The notes: generated by a model not told the origin, from the letters alone. Counted from the first letter of the stretch, positions 31,245 through 39,169 are shown. The stretch is DNA of 39,970 nucleotides from Sphingomonas kyeonggiensis (GCF_014204495.1 NZ_JACHLN010000006.1:1-39970); one strand, 5' to 3'. Numbers and translations are program-made.

Positions 31245-32564
31245 CTAGAAATTCGCGGTTAAGTTAAGCGACGCGTAGCGGGTCTTCCGCCCGCTAGGAG
31301 CGTTGGGCGCCACTTCGAGGAACCGGCCCTTCGATAGCAGGACCGCGTCGGCTTCCAGACGCAGGGCGGCCGGTCTGATCCACCAGCGCAGCCTTGCATC
31401 GAACTGATGCCCCGCGAAGTTGCCGGATCGCCCCATCCCATCGCGGATCGCCGTCGTGGAGAAGCTGTCCCTACGCTCGGCCAGCCACAGCGCATGATAG
31501 CTAACAAAGCCGTCAAGCCGCTTCGACGGTGCGACTTCCACGCGCACCCCGCCCGTGGAAATGTTGCTACGCCCGACCGCATTGTAGAGCCCCGCCGGCG
31601 CCAGGTCGGCGCGACGCATTCCGAAGAGCGTGTCGAAGCGTCCATAGCGGTTCCCCGGACGGTCGCCGCTGGCGCGGTCATATTCAACGGACAAGCGTGG
31701 CTTCCAGCCAGCCGCGAAAGTGTACCCCGCTTCGCCGTGAACGAACCATGCGGATACGGGTAGCCTCGCCGCATTCGGCGCGATCGAAGCGCTAATCGTT
31801 CCGGATTGATAATATGCTTCGATCTCGACATCGAGCTTTCCCGGCGAAGAATCGCGGAGAAGGCGTCCGCCATAGGTGTCGAGCGAGCGATTGCGGGTTG
31901 GCCGCCTAGGCGTGTCCCGCTCGCCCAGGTGATAGAAGCTGGTCTCGAGCAAGAGGGGGCCGATGGCGCGATTCTTTGCCACCGTGCCACCCCACAGCAC
32001 CAAGCCAAAGCCTTCGCGGTCGAGCGCGATAGCATTCCGCCGTAATGAGGCGGGATCGTCGGGGCGGCGCTGCTGGGGCAGGACGTAGATCAGGTTCGCC
32101 GTTACGTCCCCCGCCGCTAGGATCTCCGCATTGAGGCCGGTATAGCCATTGGTGGTGTTTCGGTAATCATCGGCGGCGACAAGGCGACGGGAGCCGATGT
32201 TCAGCGTGAAGCGCCCGCCGCGGATCGTGGCCCTGGTTCCGGCGCCGGGAGAAAGTTCGCGCGCTACATAGGCCTGCACCATTTCGAGGGCGTTCGACTC
32301 TCCGGTCGTTACTGGGGTGCCTCCATCGCCGCCGTAGACGCGGCTGTCCCAGACCTCCGCGACAAAGATTACGGGGCCGCTGTCATATTTCGCAAGCAAG
32401 GTGGTGCGTAGATTGACCAGGGCGTCGTCGCGATTGAAGCCGGCGCGCGGCTGGTTAGCGATCGTCTCATAGCGAAGGCGGACCGTGCCCGAAACCTCGA
32501 GACCCTGAGCGGCGGCGGCTGTCGGCCAGAGGGTCAATGCGAGGAAATAGCGTGGAAAATGCAT
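31245..32564 (-). CDS. Alginate-export-type outer-membrane beta-barrel protein
   Basis: 439 residues with a signal peptide (about 1-19, ending TAAAAQ) and a beta-strand-rich body ending in Phe, the outer-membrane assembly signal (SLNLTANF). The segments VSGTVRLRYETI, GRFTLNIGSRRLVAADDYRN and YGGRLLRDSSPGKLDVEIEA match the alginate-export (AlgE-like) porin family. In sphingomonads such proteins are general or sugar-acid porins rather than true alginate exporters. No alginate synthesis gene is present. It stands alone, convergent with nothing and followed by repeat copy 4. Confidence 0.82.
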   Translation of the reverse strand: MHFPRYFLALTLWPTAAAAQGLEVSGTVRLRYETIANQPRAGFNRDDALVNLRTTLLAKYDSGPVIFVAEVWDSRVYGGDGGTPVTTGESNALEMVQAYVARELSPGAGTRATIRGGRFTLNIGSRRLVAADDYRNTTNGYTGLNAEILAAGDVTANLIYVLPQQRRPDDPASLRRNAIALDREGFGLVLWGGTVAKNRAIGPLLLETSFYHLGERDTPRRPTRNRSLDTYGGRLLRDSSPGKLDVEIEAYYQSGTISASIAPNAARLPVSAWFVHGEAGYTFAAGWKPRLSVEYDRASGDRPGNRYGRFDTLFGMRRADLAPAGLYNAVGRSNISTGGVRVEVAPSKRLDGFVSYHALWLAERRDSFSTTAIRDGMGRSGNFAGHQFDARLRWWIRPAALRLEADAVLLSKGRFLEVAPNAPSGRKTRYASLNLTANF

Positions 32565-32880
32565 AGCACGCGTCCGGCTCTAGAGGTGGACGCGATACTT
32601 TGGCTGACGCCTCAAGGGGGGATCGCCGCCCCCATTGGACCGAATTCCATTCGTTTGCGGCGGAAGTCAAGCCGGAGCTAACCGCTGCCGTCAACGAGGG
32701 GCCAGCCTTTAGCGAGGCGAATTTCAAGCAAACCGGCCGAGAATGGGGCGCTGGCAGACATTCGAAATTGTCCGCCCGGAACCGCCGCCGTCGAACCTGC
32801 CGCGGGCCAACCAGCCTTGGCCGCGCTTGTTGCGCTGTGCTCAGGAAGGTAATCAAGGTTATTGAGTAAGCGGAGGGCTG
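32565..32880. other. Spacer without a convincing gene
   Basis: About 315 bp upstream of both the porin and the small gene at 32881, so it should hold both promoters. I could not identify them. A plus-strand frame here has no domain and no ribosome site. Confidence 0.5.
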
Positions 32881-33189
32881 ATGGGATTGCTTGTCAACGG
32901 CACGGCTGCAGCCGCCGAGGGCTCTGTTCTGGTTCCATCGGGCGCCGGAGACTACGCCCTCTCGCTTCCAGGTGGACGGATGCCGCTACGCTTCGAGCCG
33001 AATGCACCGATTGGCGTCCGCCTCGATAATGGGACACTGATCCTGTCGGGCAAGCCTGATCTCGGCACGGCTGCGACGCTGCAAGGTCTGTCGGTCGTTG
33101 GCGTGCCGCACAAGATGGCAGTGATGGTCACTAGCTTGGGCGCCGAGAGTCCGTGTTACTTCATCAGCTACACGATCTACCGCGGTTAG
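32881..33189 (+). CDS. Hypothetical small beta-rich protein
   Basis: 102 residues beginning MGLLVNGTAAAAEGSVLVPS. The ATG has GGAGGG about 5 bp upstream. The sequence is strand-rich and glycine-rich (GAGDYALSLPGGRMPLRFEP, GVRLDNGTLILSG) with no charged helix, and ends in ISYTIYRG. It has no clear signal peptide and no known domain. It may be a small beta-sandwich or a secreted protein exported without a classical signal. It precedes the cold-shock gene by nearly 380 bp and is unlikely to share its message. Confidence 0.65.
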   Translation: MGLLVNGTAAAAEGSVLVPSGAGDYALSLPGGRMPLRFEPNAPIGVRLDNGTLILSGKPDLGTAATLQGLSVVGVPHKMAVMVTSLGAESPCYFISYTIYRG

Positions 33190-33567
33190 AAGTCGAGGCC
33201 CCTCGACCGGCGTGAAGCGGTGTCCCTTCGGAGGTCACGTCCGTTTCGAGGACCAATGGCGGGGGCTGCGCGCGGCCGGCGCATGGGGAAAGCGCTGACA
33301 GGGCGCAAACCAGTCGCGACCGTCGAAAGGACAAGGCGCTTCGGTCGAGGGGAGGTGCAGGGTGAAACCGCCCAAGGAGGCGAATTTTATTTCTTCGAGG
33401 GAGCGCCCTTATAAACCCAGCCGCTCATCCTTATATAAGATCTGCTGACGTCGCGTGCGACGGATATCGGGCCGCCTCGGCTCTCCCCTTGTCCCTTTCT
33501 AGCTTTCGAAGCCGGGATGCGCTGCTTTTGGCGCATGCCCGTCATACATGGGACAAAGGATACCCAT
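33190..33567. other. Leader region of the cold-shock gene
   Basis: About 380 bp without a gene. Long untranslated leaders are usual for cold-shock genes, and the T/A-rich CTTATATAAG near 33430 is a possible promoter element. No consensus pair could be assigned with confidence. Confidence 0.4.
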
Positions 33568-33774
33568 ATGATCACCGGAACTGTAAAATTCTTCAACCCT
33601 GACAAGGGCTTCGGCTTTATCGCGCCCGAGACCGGCGGCGATGATGCGTTCGTCCACATTTCCGCGATCGAGCGCGCGGGCTTGCGCACGCTCGATAAGG
33701 ACCAGCGCGTTACCTACGACTTGGAGACCGATCGCCGCGGCAAGACCTCCGCTGTGAACCTGCAGTCCGCCTGA
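33568..33774 (+). CDS. cspA: CspA-family cold-shock protein
   Basis: 68 residues, one cold-shock domain. RNA-binding motif RNP1 is KGFGFI (residues 12-17) and RNP2 is AFVHI. The start MITGTVKFFNPDKGFGFIAP is canonical, and AAAGGA lies before the ATG. It binds single-stranded RNA/DNA and melts secondary structure at low temperature. It heads a co-directional group with the small protein at 33856 and the DUF6481-type protein at 34092, a combination I recognise from sphingomonads. An 8-bp hairpin follows its stop codon. The exact csp paralogue cannot be assigned. Confidence 0.95.
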   Translation: MITGTVKFFNPDKGFGFIAPETGGDDAFVHISAIERAGLRTLDKDQRVTYDLETDRRGKTSAVNLQSA

Positions 33775-33780
33775 CGGTTC

Positions 33781-33801
33781 GGGCGAGCCTCGCGCTCGCC
33801 C
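33781..33801 (+). terminator. 8-bp hairpin after the cold-shock gene
   Basis: GGGCGAGC (33781-33788) and GCTCGCCC (33794-33801) with a 5-nt loop, 7 bp after the csp stop. No T run follows, so it may cause partial termination or protect the csp message while letting some transcripts continue into the next genes. Confidence 0.5.
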
Positions 33802-33855
33802 AGCCAACCGCAGGTCGCGCAAGGGCGTGGCCTGACTGATGAAGGAGTGTGCGCC

Positions 33856-34074
33856 ATGTCCCGAGCGATCAACCTGAACGCGACGCAAGACCATGTCATC
33901 GCCACTTGCGCCAAGCGCAAGATCGGCATCAGCGCCATCGAAACCCTTCAGTCCGGCGGAACGCGTCTTGTGATGAACAACGTCGAGGATGCCGCGGCGA
34001 TCGCCAAGGTTTACGGATCGAAGGTACTCGCGGGCAAGGTTGTCCGGACCGCCACGCGCCTGGGCCGACTGTAA
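33856..34074 (+). CDS. Small conserved hypothetical protein near cspA
   Basis: 72 residues, MSRAINLNATQDHVIATCAK at the start and VVRTATRLGRL at the end. Compact alpha/beta pattern (KIGISAIETLQSGGTRLVMN). The ATG has GAAGGAG about 7 bp upstream. From memory, this small protein recurs behind CspA genes in sphingomonads; no function is known. It lies 81 bp after the cspA stop and 17 bp before the DUF6481-type gene. A role in RNA metabolism is only suggested by context. Confidence 0.75.
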   Translation: MSRAINLNATQDHVIATCAKRKIGISAIETLQSGGTRLVMNNVEDAAAIAKVYGSKVLAGKVVRTATRLGRL

Positions 34075-34091
34075 CGGATATCGGAGAAATC

Positions 34092-34430
34092 ATGCCAGCA
34101 TTTAAAACCCCGACATTTCAGGAACGTACCGCGGCTGCCGCAACGGCCAGGAGTAGAGCGCTCGCCCTGCTGCGATCGAAGCCGCAGGCCGATGCGTCGG
34201 CGGTAGCTGCCGCCCTTGCGCGGCGCGCGGCACGGGAAGCTACCGAGGCCGAAAAGCGGACGGCCGCACGCGCCGCGCGTGCTCTGGCCGTGGCGCATAA
34301 GCAGGCCAGCAAGGCAGAGGCGGCCCAGATTGCCGCGACGCCGGTGGCACCGGAACCGACAGAGGCCGACCGCAAGGCCGCGCGCGATGCGCGTTACGCT
34401 GCACGCAAGGAGCGCAAGTCGTCGCGCTAA
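34092..34430 (+). CDS. DUF6481-type lysine/alanine-rich protein
   Basis: 112 residues, start MPAFKTPTFQERTAAAATAR. The whole protein is an alanine-, arginine- and glutamate-rich helix (ALARRAAREATEAEKRTAAR) ending in a basic ARKERKSSR tail, likely a coiled coil or nucleic-acid-binding helix. I assign it to DUF6481 from memory of the N-terminal FKxPxFQER motif and its position beside CspA. GGAGA lies 6 bp before the ATG. It ends the cspA cluster. Confidence 0.78.
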   Translation: MPAFKTPTFQERTAAAATARSRALALLRSKPQADASAVAAALARRAAREATEAEKRTAARAARALAVAHKQASKAEAAQIAATPVAPEPTEADRKAARDARYAARKERKSSR

Positions 34431-34846
34431 GCTGCTCACATCGTCACTTCCTGAGACACCGCGCCCGCTCGACGGCGTTTCGTCGAACACAACCGCAAGC
34501 GCATGGCACTCCAGGCGCCGCTTGCACGCGAGACTAAAGGAGCAATTCGACGGTGCTCGCGCGATCTTGTCGTCTCAACCAGGTTGATCCTGATACTGCT
34601 GACCCTGCTCGGCTCCGACCTGCAACTCGTCCATCAGGACATCCGCCAACTGCAGCCTTGTACGATGGCTGCTTTCCAAGCAGTTCATTGGATCGCTGAA
34701 CGACCCATTTTGAGGCGGTAGCAGCCCGGCAGCTTTTGGATCAGCCGCCGCACCGCAGAACGACCGCGAATGGATAGAAAGCTGACTGACAGCTTTGTCC
34801 CGGCGCGATAATAACCTCAGATCATCGAGGGGTTGAAGTCGAGCTG
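34431..34846. other. Spacer with one repeat copy
   Basis: About 415 bp with no convincing gene. It contains the diverged repeat at 34696-34737. Confidence 0.5.
34696..34737 (+). repeat. Dispersed intergenic repeat, copy 5 (diverged)
   Basis: Reads CTGAACGACCCATTTTGAGG then CGGTAGCAGCCCGGCAGCTT. The GGCGGtaGCAGCC core matches copies at 31211 and 35681 with a disrupted first part. Confidence 0.4.
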
Positions 34847-35248
34847 ATGGCAAAGCCCGAGTCCGTATACGTCCGTTTCGTTTGCTATCAGTTGGTGGAA
34901 GCACAGCGGCAGCGTCTTGGCCTGTTTCAGGCGTTGGATGAGGCCCGCGAATGTGACTTCGCGCCTCCTTGGGCCTTGGCTCAGATCGGCGAGATATATG
35001 GCTGGTTCAAAAAGAACCTAGCCGTCCCCGCACAATTCTCGCGGGGCGGGTGGAAAGGTCGCGGGCAACCAGGGCTCTCTTGGTTCAAGCCTGTCGCTGT
35101 CGAACACATACGCCAGATGCACCAACTAAAGCTCGCTCTGGAGGCGTGTGGTGTGCATGTGGATGTTCTTACGACCCGAGACCCCGGGCACATCATTTGG
35201 CAGGATCAGCACCAACTTGTGGCTGAGCCCGGGGCACGAAAATTCTAA
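34847..35248 (+). CDS. Conserved hypothetical protein
   Basis: 133 residues. Mostly helical N-terminal part (VRFVCYQLVEAQRQRLGLFQ, IGEIYGWFKKNL), then RGQPGLSWFKPVAVEHIRQM and a strand-turn end VDVLTTRDPGHIIWQDQHQL. I recall similar proteins in rhizobia and sphingomonads as 'hypothetical', with the TTRDPG(x)I(x)WQD(x)HQ block conserved. Function unknown. It is the first gene of the islet of orphan genes and has a repeat copy just behind its stop codon. Confidence 0.75.
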   Translation: MAKPESVYVRFVCYQLVEAQRQRLGLFQALDEARECDFAPPWALAQIGEIYGWFKKNLAVPAQFSRGGWKGRGQPGLSWFKPVAVEHIRQMHQLKLALEACGVHVDVLTTRDPGHIIWQDQHQLVAEPGARKF

Positions 35249-35253
35249 GAGCG

Positions 35254-35282
35254 AATGTCCGGTAGTGGGTGGAAATCAGACA
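35254..35282 (+). repeat. Dispersed intergenic repeat, copy 6
   Basis: Reads AATGTCCGGTAGTGGGTGGA then AATCAGAC. A GGGTGGAAA-type copy between two orphan genes, starting 5 bp after a stop codon. Confidence 0.5.
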
Positions 35283-35304
35283 GGATCGGCAGTAGCCCTC
35301 ACTG

Positions 35305-35640
35305 ATGGCGCTTTACTCGAAAGTCGAAGAGGTTTCGGCGTTGCCCCGAAACTTAAACAGCGGCGCGAACGGCTGGGGCTTTAAGGCGTGGAGTGACCTG
35401 CTCGATGACGAGGCTCCACACCGGAAAGTCATTGAGCGCTTCGCCGCCGCCTACCCGGAGGCCGGCCTCGCGCTGCCCCCGTATTATCGGGACGAAGACT
35501 ATGTGGAAGCGGACGCCACTTGGAATGGGGTGACAGTCTCGGTCTATTACGAGACGATCCTTAGTTATCTTTGGATTTGGTCGCCAAGTCGTGACGCGGC
35601 AAGCTCGTTCCGCGCAGCCCTTATCCCGCTAATTTCCTAA
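35305..35640 (+). CDS. Hypothetical protein
   Basis: 111 residues beginning MALYSKVEEVSALPRNLNSG. Aromatic-rich C-terminal half (YVEADATWNGVTVSVYYETI, LSYLWIWSPSR) suggests a compact alpha/beta domain. No domain recognised. It lies between two repeat copies and has no co-directional close neighbour, so it is probably expressed alone. Low GC third positions compared with core genes hint at transfer. Confidence 0.65.
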   Translation: MALYSKVEEVSALPRNLNSGANGWGFKAWSDLLDDEAPHRKVIERFAAAYPEAGLALPPYYRDEDYVEADATWNGVTVSVYYETILSYLWIWSPSRDAASSFRAALIPLIS

Positions 35641-35680
35641 GCCAGCGTCCGCTTTCGGAGTTCACAGGTCCGGGTTCTAA

Positions 35681-35712
35681 CGGCAGGCATTGGGGCGCTA
35701 GCAGCCAGGCAG
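35681..35712 (+). repeat. Dispersed intergenic repeat, copy 7
   Basis: Reads CGGCAGGCATTGGGGCGCTA then GCAGCCAGGCAG. It starts 41 bp after the stop of the gene ending at 35640. Confidence 0.55.
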
Positions 35713-35747
35713 CTTGCTACGACTGATGCGGCGGTGGCTGCGGGTTT

Positions 35748-35963
35748 TCAGGACAAGAGTTCGGCAAGACGAATGTGGCAGTCCGCAAGCTCGAGATGGC
35801 GTTCCCTCACGGCAGCCTCAGTAGCACGGTAAGCTAGCTGGCGCTCACGATCTGCCCGCTGGAGATGATATTCTCGATCTTCGAACACCCGCGCCTTGCG
35901 TAGCGCCTCATAGGCTTGGGCGTATGGTCGATATGGAATGCTCACAGCAAGGGCATACCACAA
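35748..35963 (-). CDS. Small helical hypothetical protein
   Basis: 71 residues. After MWYALAVSIPY it is a continuous charged helix (YEALRKARVFEDREYHLQRA, LAYRATEAAVRERHLELADC) ending HIRLAELLS. The RERHLELAD(x)H/Y(x)RLAE block recurs in small sphingomonad and rhizobial proteins of unknown role. The true start may be downstream of the hydrophobic beginning. Single gene between repeats. Confidence 0.55.
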   Translation of the reverse strand: MWYALAVSIPYRPYAQAYEALRKARVFEDREYHLQRADRERQLAYRATEAAVRERHLELADCHIRLAELLS

Positions 35964-36039
35964 TAGTGGTTACATTACGTCGCCGCCGTCTAGCCAAAGC
36001 GATGAAAATCAACGAAATCGGATTTGGAGATTGTCGCGC

Positions 36040-36276
36040 CTACCCATAGGAATGATGGACTACGGCACGAAGGGACGACACTCGCACAACAATAGTGTGA
36101 TTGTTTTCCCGTGTTACTAAGCGAGCAAGCGTAGGATCGCCAGCGGGGTGGTCGATCTGACTAATCTCCAGCCAGTCCATGCCATCGACGCGAACTCGAA
36201 CAATGAGTTGTTCGTTCAAGTGTTCTGCTGCGGATGCAAACACTTCCAGACTCAACAGCCGCCTCCGAGGCCCCAT
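36040..36276 (-). CDS. Doubtful small protein
   Basis: 78 residues, MGPRRRLLSLEVFASAAEHL at the start and VVRVSSLRAVVHHSYG at the end. The middle (VRVRVDGMDWLEISQIDHPA) looks protein-like, but there is no ribosome site and no domain, and other frames overlap it. May be a gene remnant. Confidence 0.25.
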   Translation of the reverse strand: MGPRRRLLSLEVFASAAEHLNEQLIVRVRVDGMDWLEISQIDHPAGDPTLARLVTRENNHTIVVRVSSLRAVVHHSYG

Positions 36277-36561
36277 GACACCAGCATCGCCGCCGCCGAT
36301 ACCGGAGCGACAAGGAGGAAGGATGTCGCCCCGGTGCCGATTCCCAGCGGCTGCTCAGCCTAGTCACCCAAAAGGCATGAAAACCAGTACTTTGTCGCAT
36401 GATTTAGAGGTTTTCCGCCCGAGAATGAGCCAATGTGGCTCGGACGACATCCCCACGCCGATGGATAACGGCAACAGCTCCACAAAAAGCCGCCGACGTT
36501 TCGGAGCTCTCTCGAGCCGTAGGGCGAGGCTATTCCATAGGGATGCCCCTTGCGCAGGGGC

Positions 36562-36586
36562 ACCACTTATGGGTGGAAAGCGGACG
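36562..36586 (+). repeat. Dispersed intergenic repeat, copy 8
   Basis: Reads CCACTTATGGGTGGAAAGCG then GACG. A clear GGGTGGAAAGC copy directly adjoining the stop codon of the minus-strand gene at 36587. Confidence 0.55.
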
Positions 36587-37021
36587 CTAGATCTGGTGAA
36601 AAGATAACCCGAAATCAGCTTGATCCAGCACGAAAGCGGAGAAACGGCGGTCAGGAAATTCGCGGTTCAGCTTAGTCGCGAGCATGTCAGCCATGATGGT
36701 AGCAAGACGGGTGAGTTGAACGCTCTTCAGGCTCGCTTCGGTTTCATCGTCCGGGAACATATGGTCAAAAAGGAAAGCGTTCATCGCTGTCTCGACCTGC
36801 TGCCGCGAATGCCCGGCTCGCTCCCAATCCCTCAGCCGTCCCAAATCGAACGGAGCGCGTAGAACATAGCCGCCGAACTCAATGAACTCCGGCCAAAACA
36901 GCGAGCAGAACCCGAGGGCGTGATCGGCTCGCCCTTCGATATAAATCCAATTATCCGGCGAGATACCGGCTCCCGCATTCCATTTCTGGAGCTCGGGCAG
37001 GACGTCAGTGACTTCGGCCAT
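36587..37021 (-). CDS. Hypothetical protein, immunity-protein-like
   Basis: 144 residues starting MAEVTDVLPELQKWNAGAGI. It contains DNWIYIEGRADHALGFCSLF, then WPEFIEFGGYVLR and an acidic C-terminal half. The tryptophan-rich acidic pattern resembles small proteins found near polymorphic toxins, but no toxin gene is present, so this is only a structural impression. Single gene between two repeat copies. Confidence 0.68.
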   Translation of the reverse strand: MAEVTDVLPELQKWNAGAGISPDNWIYIEGRADHALGFCSLFWPEFIEFGGYVLRAPFDLGRLRDWERAGHSRQQVETAMNAFLFDHMFPDDETEASLKSVQLTRLATIMADMLATKLNREFPDRRFSAFVLDQADFGLSFHQI

Positions 37022-37043
37022 GTCGCGACCTTAACGCTCTGGC

Positions 37044-37080
37044 GAATGACTGCAAATGGGGCGTTTTCTGCCTGGCGGCT
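37044..37080 (+). repeat. Dispersed intergenic repeat, copy 9
   Basis: Reads AATGACTGCAAATGGGGCGT then TTTCTGCCTGGCGGCT. It lies between the divergent genes at 37021 and 37133, so it could affect both promoters. Confidence 0.6.
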
Positions 37081-37132
37081 TCTGTCGCCCGAAATTTGGA
37101 CCGCAACGGCTTAGATTGGGTGGATTGCGGTC

Positions 37133-37480
37133 ATGGCTCAGGTGCGCCAAAATGCTCTGATGCTTCACACTCGCGACCTCGCCGACAGCATTGAAGTCGA
37201 CGGTTTAACCTATGAGTGGGCAGTCCAGCGGGAACCGCAATGGTGCACGGCTGATGGCTGGCGGGGCTTGGTATTATCCATTCGGCAGGAAGGCGAGCAG
37301 CGCGAAGCGCTGTTGGAGTTTCCAATGCCGAAGTCTCGGAATGGATCACCGCACCGCAGGCGACCTAAGATCGACAAAGCGATAGTTTCCAATGGCGTTC
37401 GCGCTGCATTGGCAGCGGGCTGGGAGCCGACTTCACGCGGTAAACCGGAAACCTACATGGTCGATGCAAACGGCTGCTGA
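37133..37480 (+). CDS. Hypothetical protein
   Basis: 115 residues starting MAQVRQNALMLHTRDLADSI. Strand-rich N-terminal part (VDGLTYEWAVQREPQWCTAD, GLVLSIRQE), a basic linker KSRNGSPHRRRPKIDKA, and an end GWEPTSRGKPETYMVD. I do not recognise the domain. It is convergent with the gene at 37504 (24 bp between stops). Confidence 0.68.
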   Translation: MAQVRQNALMLHTRDLADSIEVDGLTYEWAVQREPQWCTADGWRGLVLSIRQEGEQREALLEFPMPKSRNGSPHRRRPKIDKAIVSNGVRAALAAGWEPTSRGKPETYMVDANGC

Positions 37481-37503
37481 TGGGGCGAGAGCTGACTTTC
37501 CGG

Positions 37504-37824
37504 CTAAGGTCCAATGGCACCATAAACGCCCCAAATATCATCGATCTTATCTTCGCCCGCATACCAGCGAACAGACCATATGGTCCTGATTAAAATTCCT
37601 CTAGTCACGGTTGCAGCCCTGCACCCGTCTGCGGATGAGGCATCCGCAACAGAGAAGCCTTGGCCCCTCAATTGATCCACAACGCTTGCTTCACTCGTAC
37701 CCTTAGGAAATTGCGCCTTCACGCGCTCGTCAAATGCAATCTCGCCGTCAACGAAGGGTGACGGCAGGTTGCGCCCCAAAGAGGGCGTCCGAGGATAGGG
37801 CCAACGCACACGCGTTATTTGCAT
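37504..37824 (-). CDS. Hypothetical protein
   Basis: 106 residues, beginning MQITRVRWPYPRTPSLGRNL. The middle block FDERVKAQFPKGTSEASVVD plus QLRGQGF is a small helical domain I recall from proteins annotated only as hypothetical; the end (WSVRWYAGEDKIDDIWGVYG) is aromatic. No signal peptide. Its start lies 8 bp from repeat copy 10. Confidence 0.68.
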   Translation of the reverse strand: MQITRVRWPYPRTPSLGRNLPSPFVDGEIAFDERVKAQFPKGTSEASVVDQLRGQGFSVADASSADGCRAATVTRGILIRTIWSVRWYAGEDKIDDIWGVYGAIGP

Positions 37825-37831
37825 GACTTCG

Positions 37832-37864
37832 CAGTGTCGGCAATTGGGTGGAAAGCCGCCATTG
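37832..37864 (+). repeat. Dispersed intergenic repeat, copy 10
   Basis: Reads CAGTGTCGGCAATTGGGTGG then AAAGCCGCCATT. GTCGGC and GCCGCC can pair as short arms around the GGGTGG core. Confidence 0.6.
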
Positions 37865-37895
37865 CGCCGAAGCGCGGTGTCGCTAAGCTCGCGGC

Positions 37896-38138
37896 ATGAT
37901 CTGCAATATTATCGACAGGCGGACCAGGCCCTACCGCTGGCGCGAGGTGAACGCCATCCTCGAAGCGACCTCGCATGACAACGCCTGCGAAGACGCGGAT
38001 TTACAGCCGGCGACCGATGACGACCTTACCTATGACCAGCGAGAGAATATCACGCTGGCAGAAGCCATCGCCTGGGCTAGCTCAGAGTCCTCGGCGGTGA
38101 CGTTGTATCTTTACGACAAGGGTGCGGGAACGACTTGA
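37896..38138 (+). CDS. Small acidic hypothetical protein
   Basis: 80 residues starting MICNIIDRRTRPYRWREVNA, followed by an acidic middle (ACEDADLQPATDDDLTYDQR) and AEAIAWASSESSAVTLYLYD near the end. Strongly acidic, no domain recognised. Sits between two repeat copies (37832 and 38141). Confidence 0.6.
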   Translation: MICNIIDRRTRPYRWREVNAILEATSHDNACEDADLQPATDDDLTYDQRENITLAEAIAWASSESSAVTLYLYDKGAGTT

Positions 38139-38140
38139 TA

Positions 38141-38171
38141 AAGGTCAGCAATCGGGTGGAAAGCCGTCATC
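38141..38171 (+). repeat. Dispersed intergenic repeat, copy 11
   Basis: Reads AAGGTCAGCAATCGGGTGGA then AAGCCGTCATC. It begins 3 bp after the stop of the preceding gene and is very close to copy 10 in sequence. Confidence 0.6.
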
Positions 38172-38205
38172 CAAGCGCCTTGCGAATCAGGGCCGCCGTT
38201 AGGTG

Positions 38206-38712
38206 TCACCCTAACTCCTTCGCGAGTTCGTGGTCTTGCTCGGCGATGGATGACTGTGGCCACGGGACTACGACCATAAGTGGCCGCTGATCCATAACCG
38301 CAATCTCACAAAAGGGCATATCTATGTTCGACACTTGAAACTGGCGCGTCGAAGACCGGATCGATTCAGCAAACATTGCCAGAACCTGCGTGTCCGCTGA
38401 CGGAACAGCGCCAGTCGCAACGGCAAACGAGGACACTGGCTGTCCATGGGCATAGACAACGACCATCGCCGCGCTTTCAACGGCGGTACATTTTATGCGC
38501 AGATGACTGAGCGGCCCTTGGAGAGGCTGATCAAAAACAGGCCCGTAGTGATCGATCAAGGACGCGCAAACCCCAATCCAATGCTGGGACAACTCGTCGA
38601 ACAGCCGCGCCCCAACACCGAGCAATTCGCCGTCTATGGCGAATGGAGCGATCCAGAAGCGATCACAGACGCCGGATTGTGAGTGGCTTTCGTAAGGCAG
38701 ATCATGCGTCAT
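38206..38712 (-). CDS. Hypothetical protein
   Basis: 168 residues from the ATG at 38712 (a TTG one codon earlier is also open). The segments FAIDGELLGVGARLFDELSQ, AAMVVVYAHGQPVSSFAVAT and QRPLMVVVPWPQSSIAEQDH suggest an alpha/beta fold. No domain recognised, no export signal. Single gene flanked by repeat copies on both sides. Confidence 0.68.
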   Translation of the reverse strand: MTHDLPYESHSQSGVCDRFWIAPFAIDGELLGVGARLFDELSQHWIGVCASLIDHYGPVFDQPLQGPLSHLRIKCTAVESAAMVVVYAHGQPVSSFAVATGAVPSADTQVLAMFAESIRSSTRQFQVSNIDMPFCEIAVMDQRPLMVVVPWPQSSIAEQDHELAKELG

Positions 38713-38738
38713 CAAGCTTTTCGTAGGCGCCGCAGCGA

Positions 38739-38771
38739 CGGTCCGCTAGTGGGGCGCGTGCAGCCCGACCG
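38739..38771 (+). repeat. Dispersed intergenic repeat, copy 12
   Basis: Reads CGGTCCGCTAGTGGGGCGCG then TGCAGCCCGACCG. It directly follows TCGTAGGCGCCGCAGCGAC (38721-38739), a block also found beside copy 4 at 31158 with one mismatch. Confidence 0.6.
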
Positions 38772-38798
38772 TTTTCGGATCGGTCATCTCATCGCTGA

Positions 38799-38830
38799 AC
38801 CGCTGACTATGGGTGGGAAGCTGCCGTTAT
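38799..38830 (+). repeat. Dispersed intergenic repeat, copy 13
   Basis: Reads ACCGCTGACTATGGGTGGGA then AGCTGCCGTTA. It lies only 28 bp after copy 12, so the two form a tandem pair. Confidence 0.55.
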
Positions 38831-39060
38831 CAGGTTGGCTGAACGCCAAGCTCCGCAAGCTTCTCGATGCCGAAGATACTCCCCTCGCTGCGAAACACTT
38901 CAACGTCGGGGCCGCGATCATCGAAGAACTCAATTTCCCATCGCTCGCCAGGAAGTGTGACAATCACCATGACAGCCCCCTCGCGGACTGACGTGAGCGC
39001 ATAATGCGTATTGTTGGCCTCAAGCTCGCGGATGAACTGCTGAACTGTTAGATTGCTCAT
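38830..39060 (-). CDS. Small hypothetical protein, possibly immunity-like
   Basis: 76 residues, MSNLTVQQFIRELEANNTHY at the start, VMVIVTLPGERWEIEFFDDR in the middle and IFGIEKLAELGVQPT at the end. A strand-rich acidic core (WEIEFFDDRGPDVEVFRSEG) between two helices recalls small single-domain immunity proteins, which I cannot confirm. Single gene between repeat copies 13 and 14. Confidence 0.68.
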   Translation of the reverse strand: MSNLTVQQFIRELEANNTHYALTSVREGAVMVIVTLPGERWEIEFFDDRGPDVEVFRSEGSIFGIEKLAELGVQPT

Positions 39061-39085
39061 GCCGCCGGTTTATGGCTCGCCCCCC

Positions 39086-39124
39086 AATGTCCGCAAGTGG
39101 GGTGGTTAAGCAACAGGCAGCTTC
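39086..39124 (+). repeat. Dispersed intergenic repeat, copy 14
   Basis: Reads AATGTCCGCAAGTGGGGTGG then TTAAGCAACAGGCAGCTTC. The AATGTCCG start is shared with copy 6. Confidence 0.55.
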
Positions 39125-39169
39125 TAGCTTGGGACGCTGACTAGCGGACGTACTGGTATGTAGCTCAAT

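Larger units (their letters stand above)
35964..36586. other. Gene-poor stretch
   Basis: About 620 bp. One weak minus-strand frame (36040-36276) is listed separately. The 5' part is less GC-rich than the rest of the window. A repeat copy lies at its right end. Confidence 0.45.
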
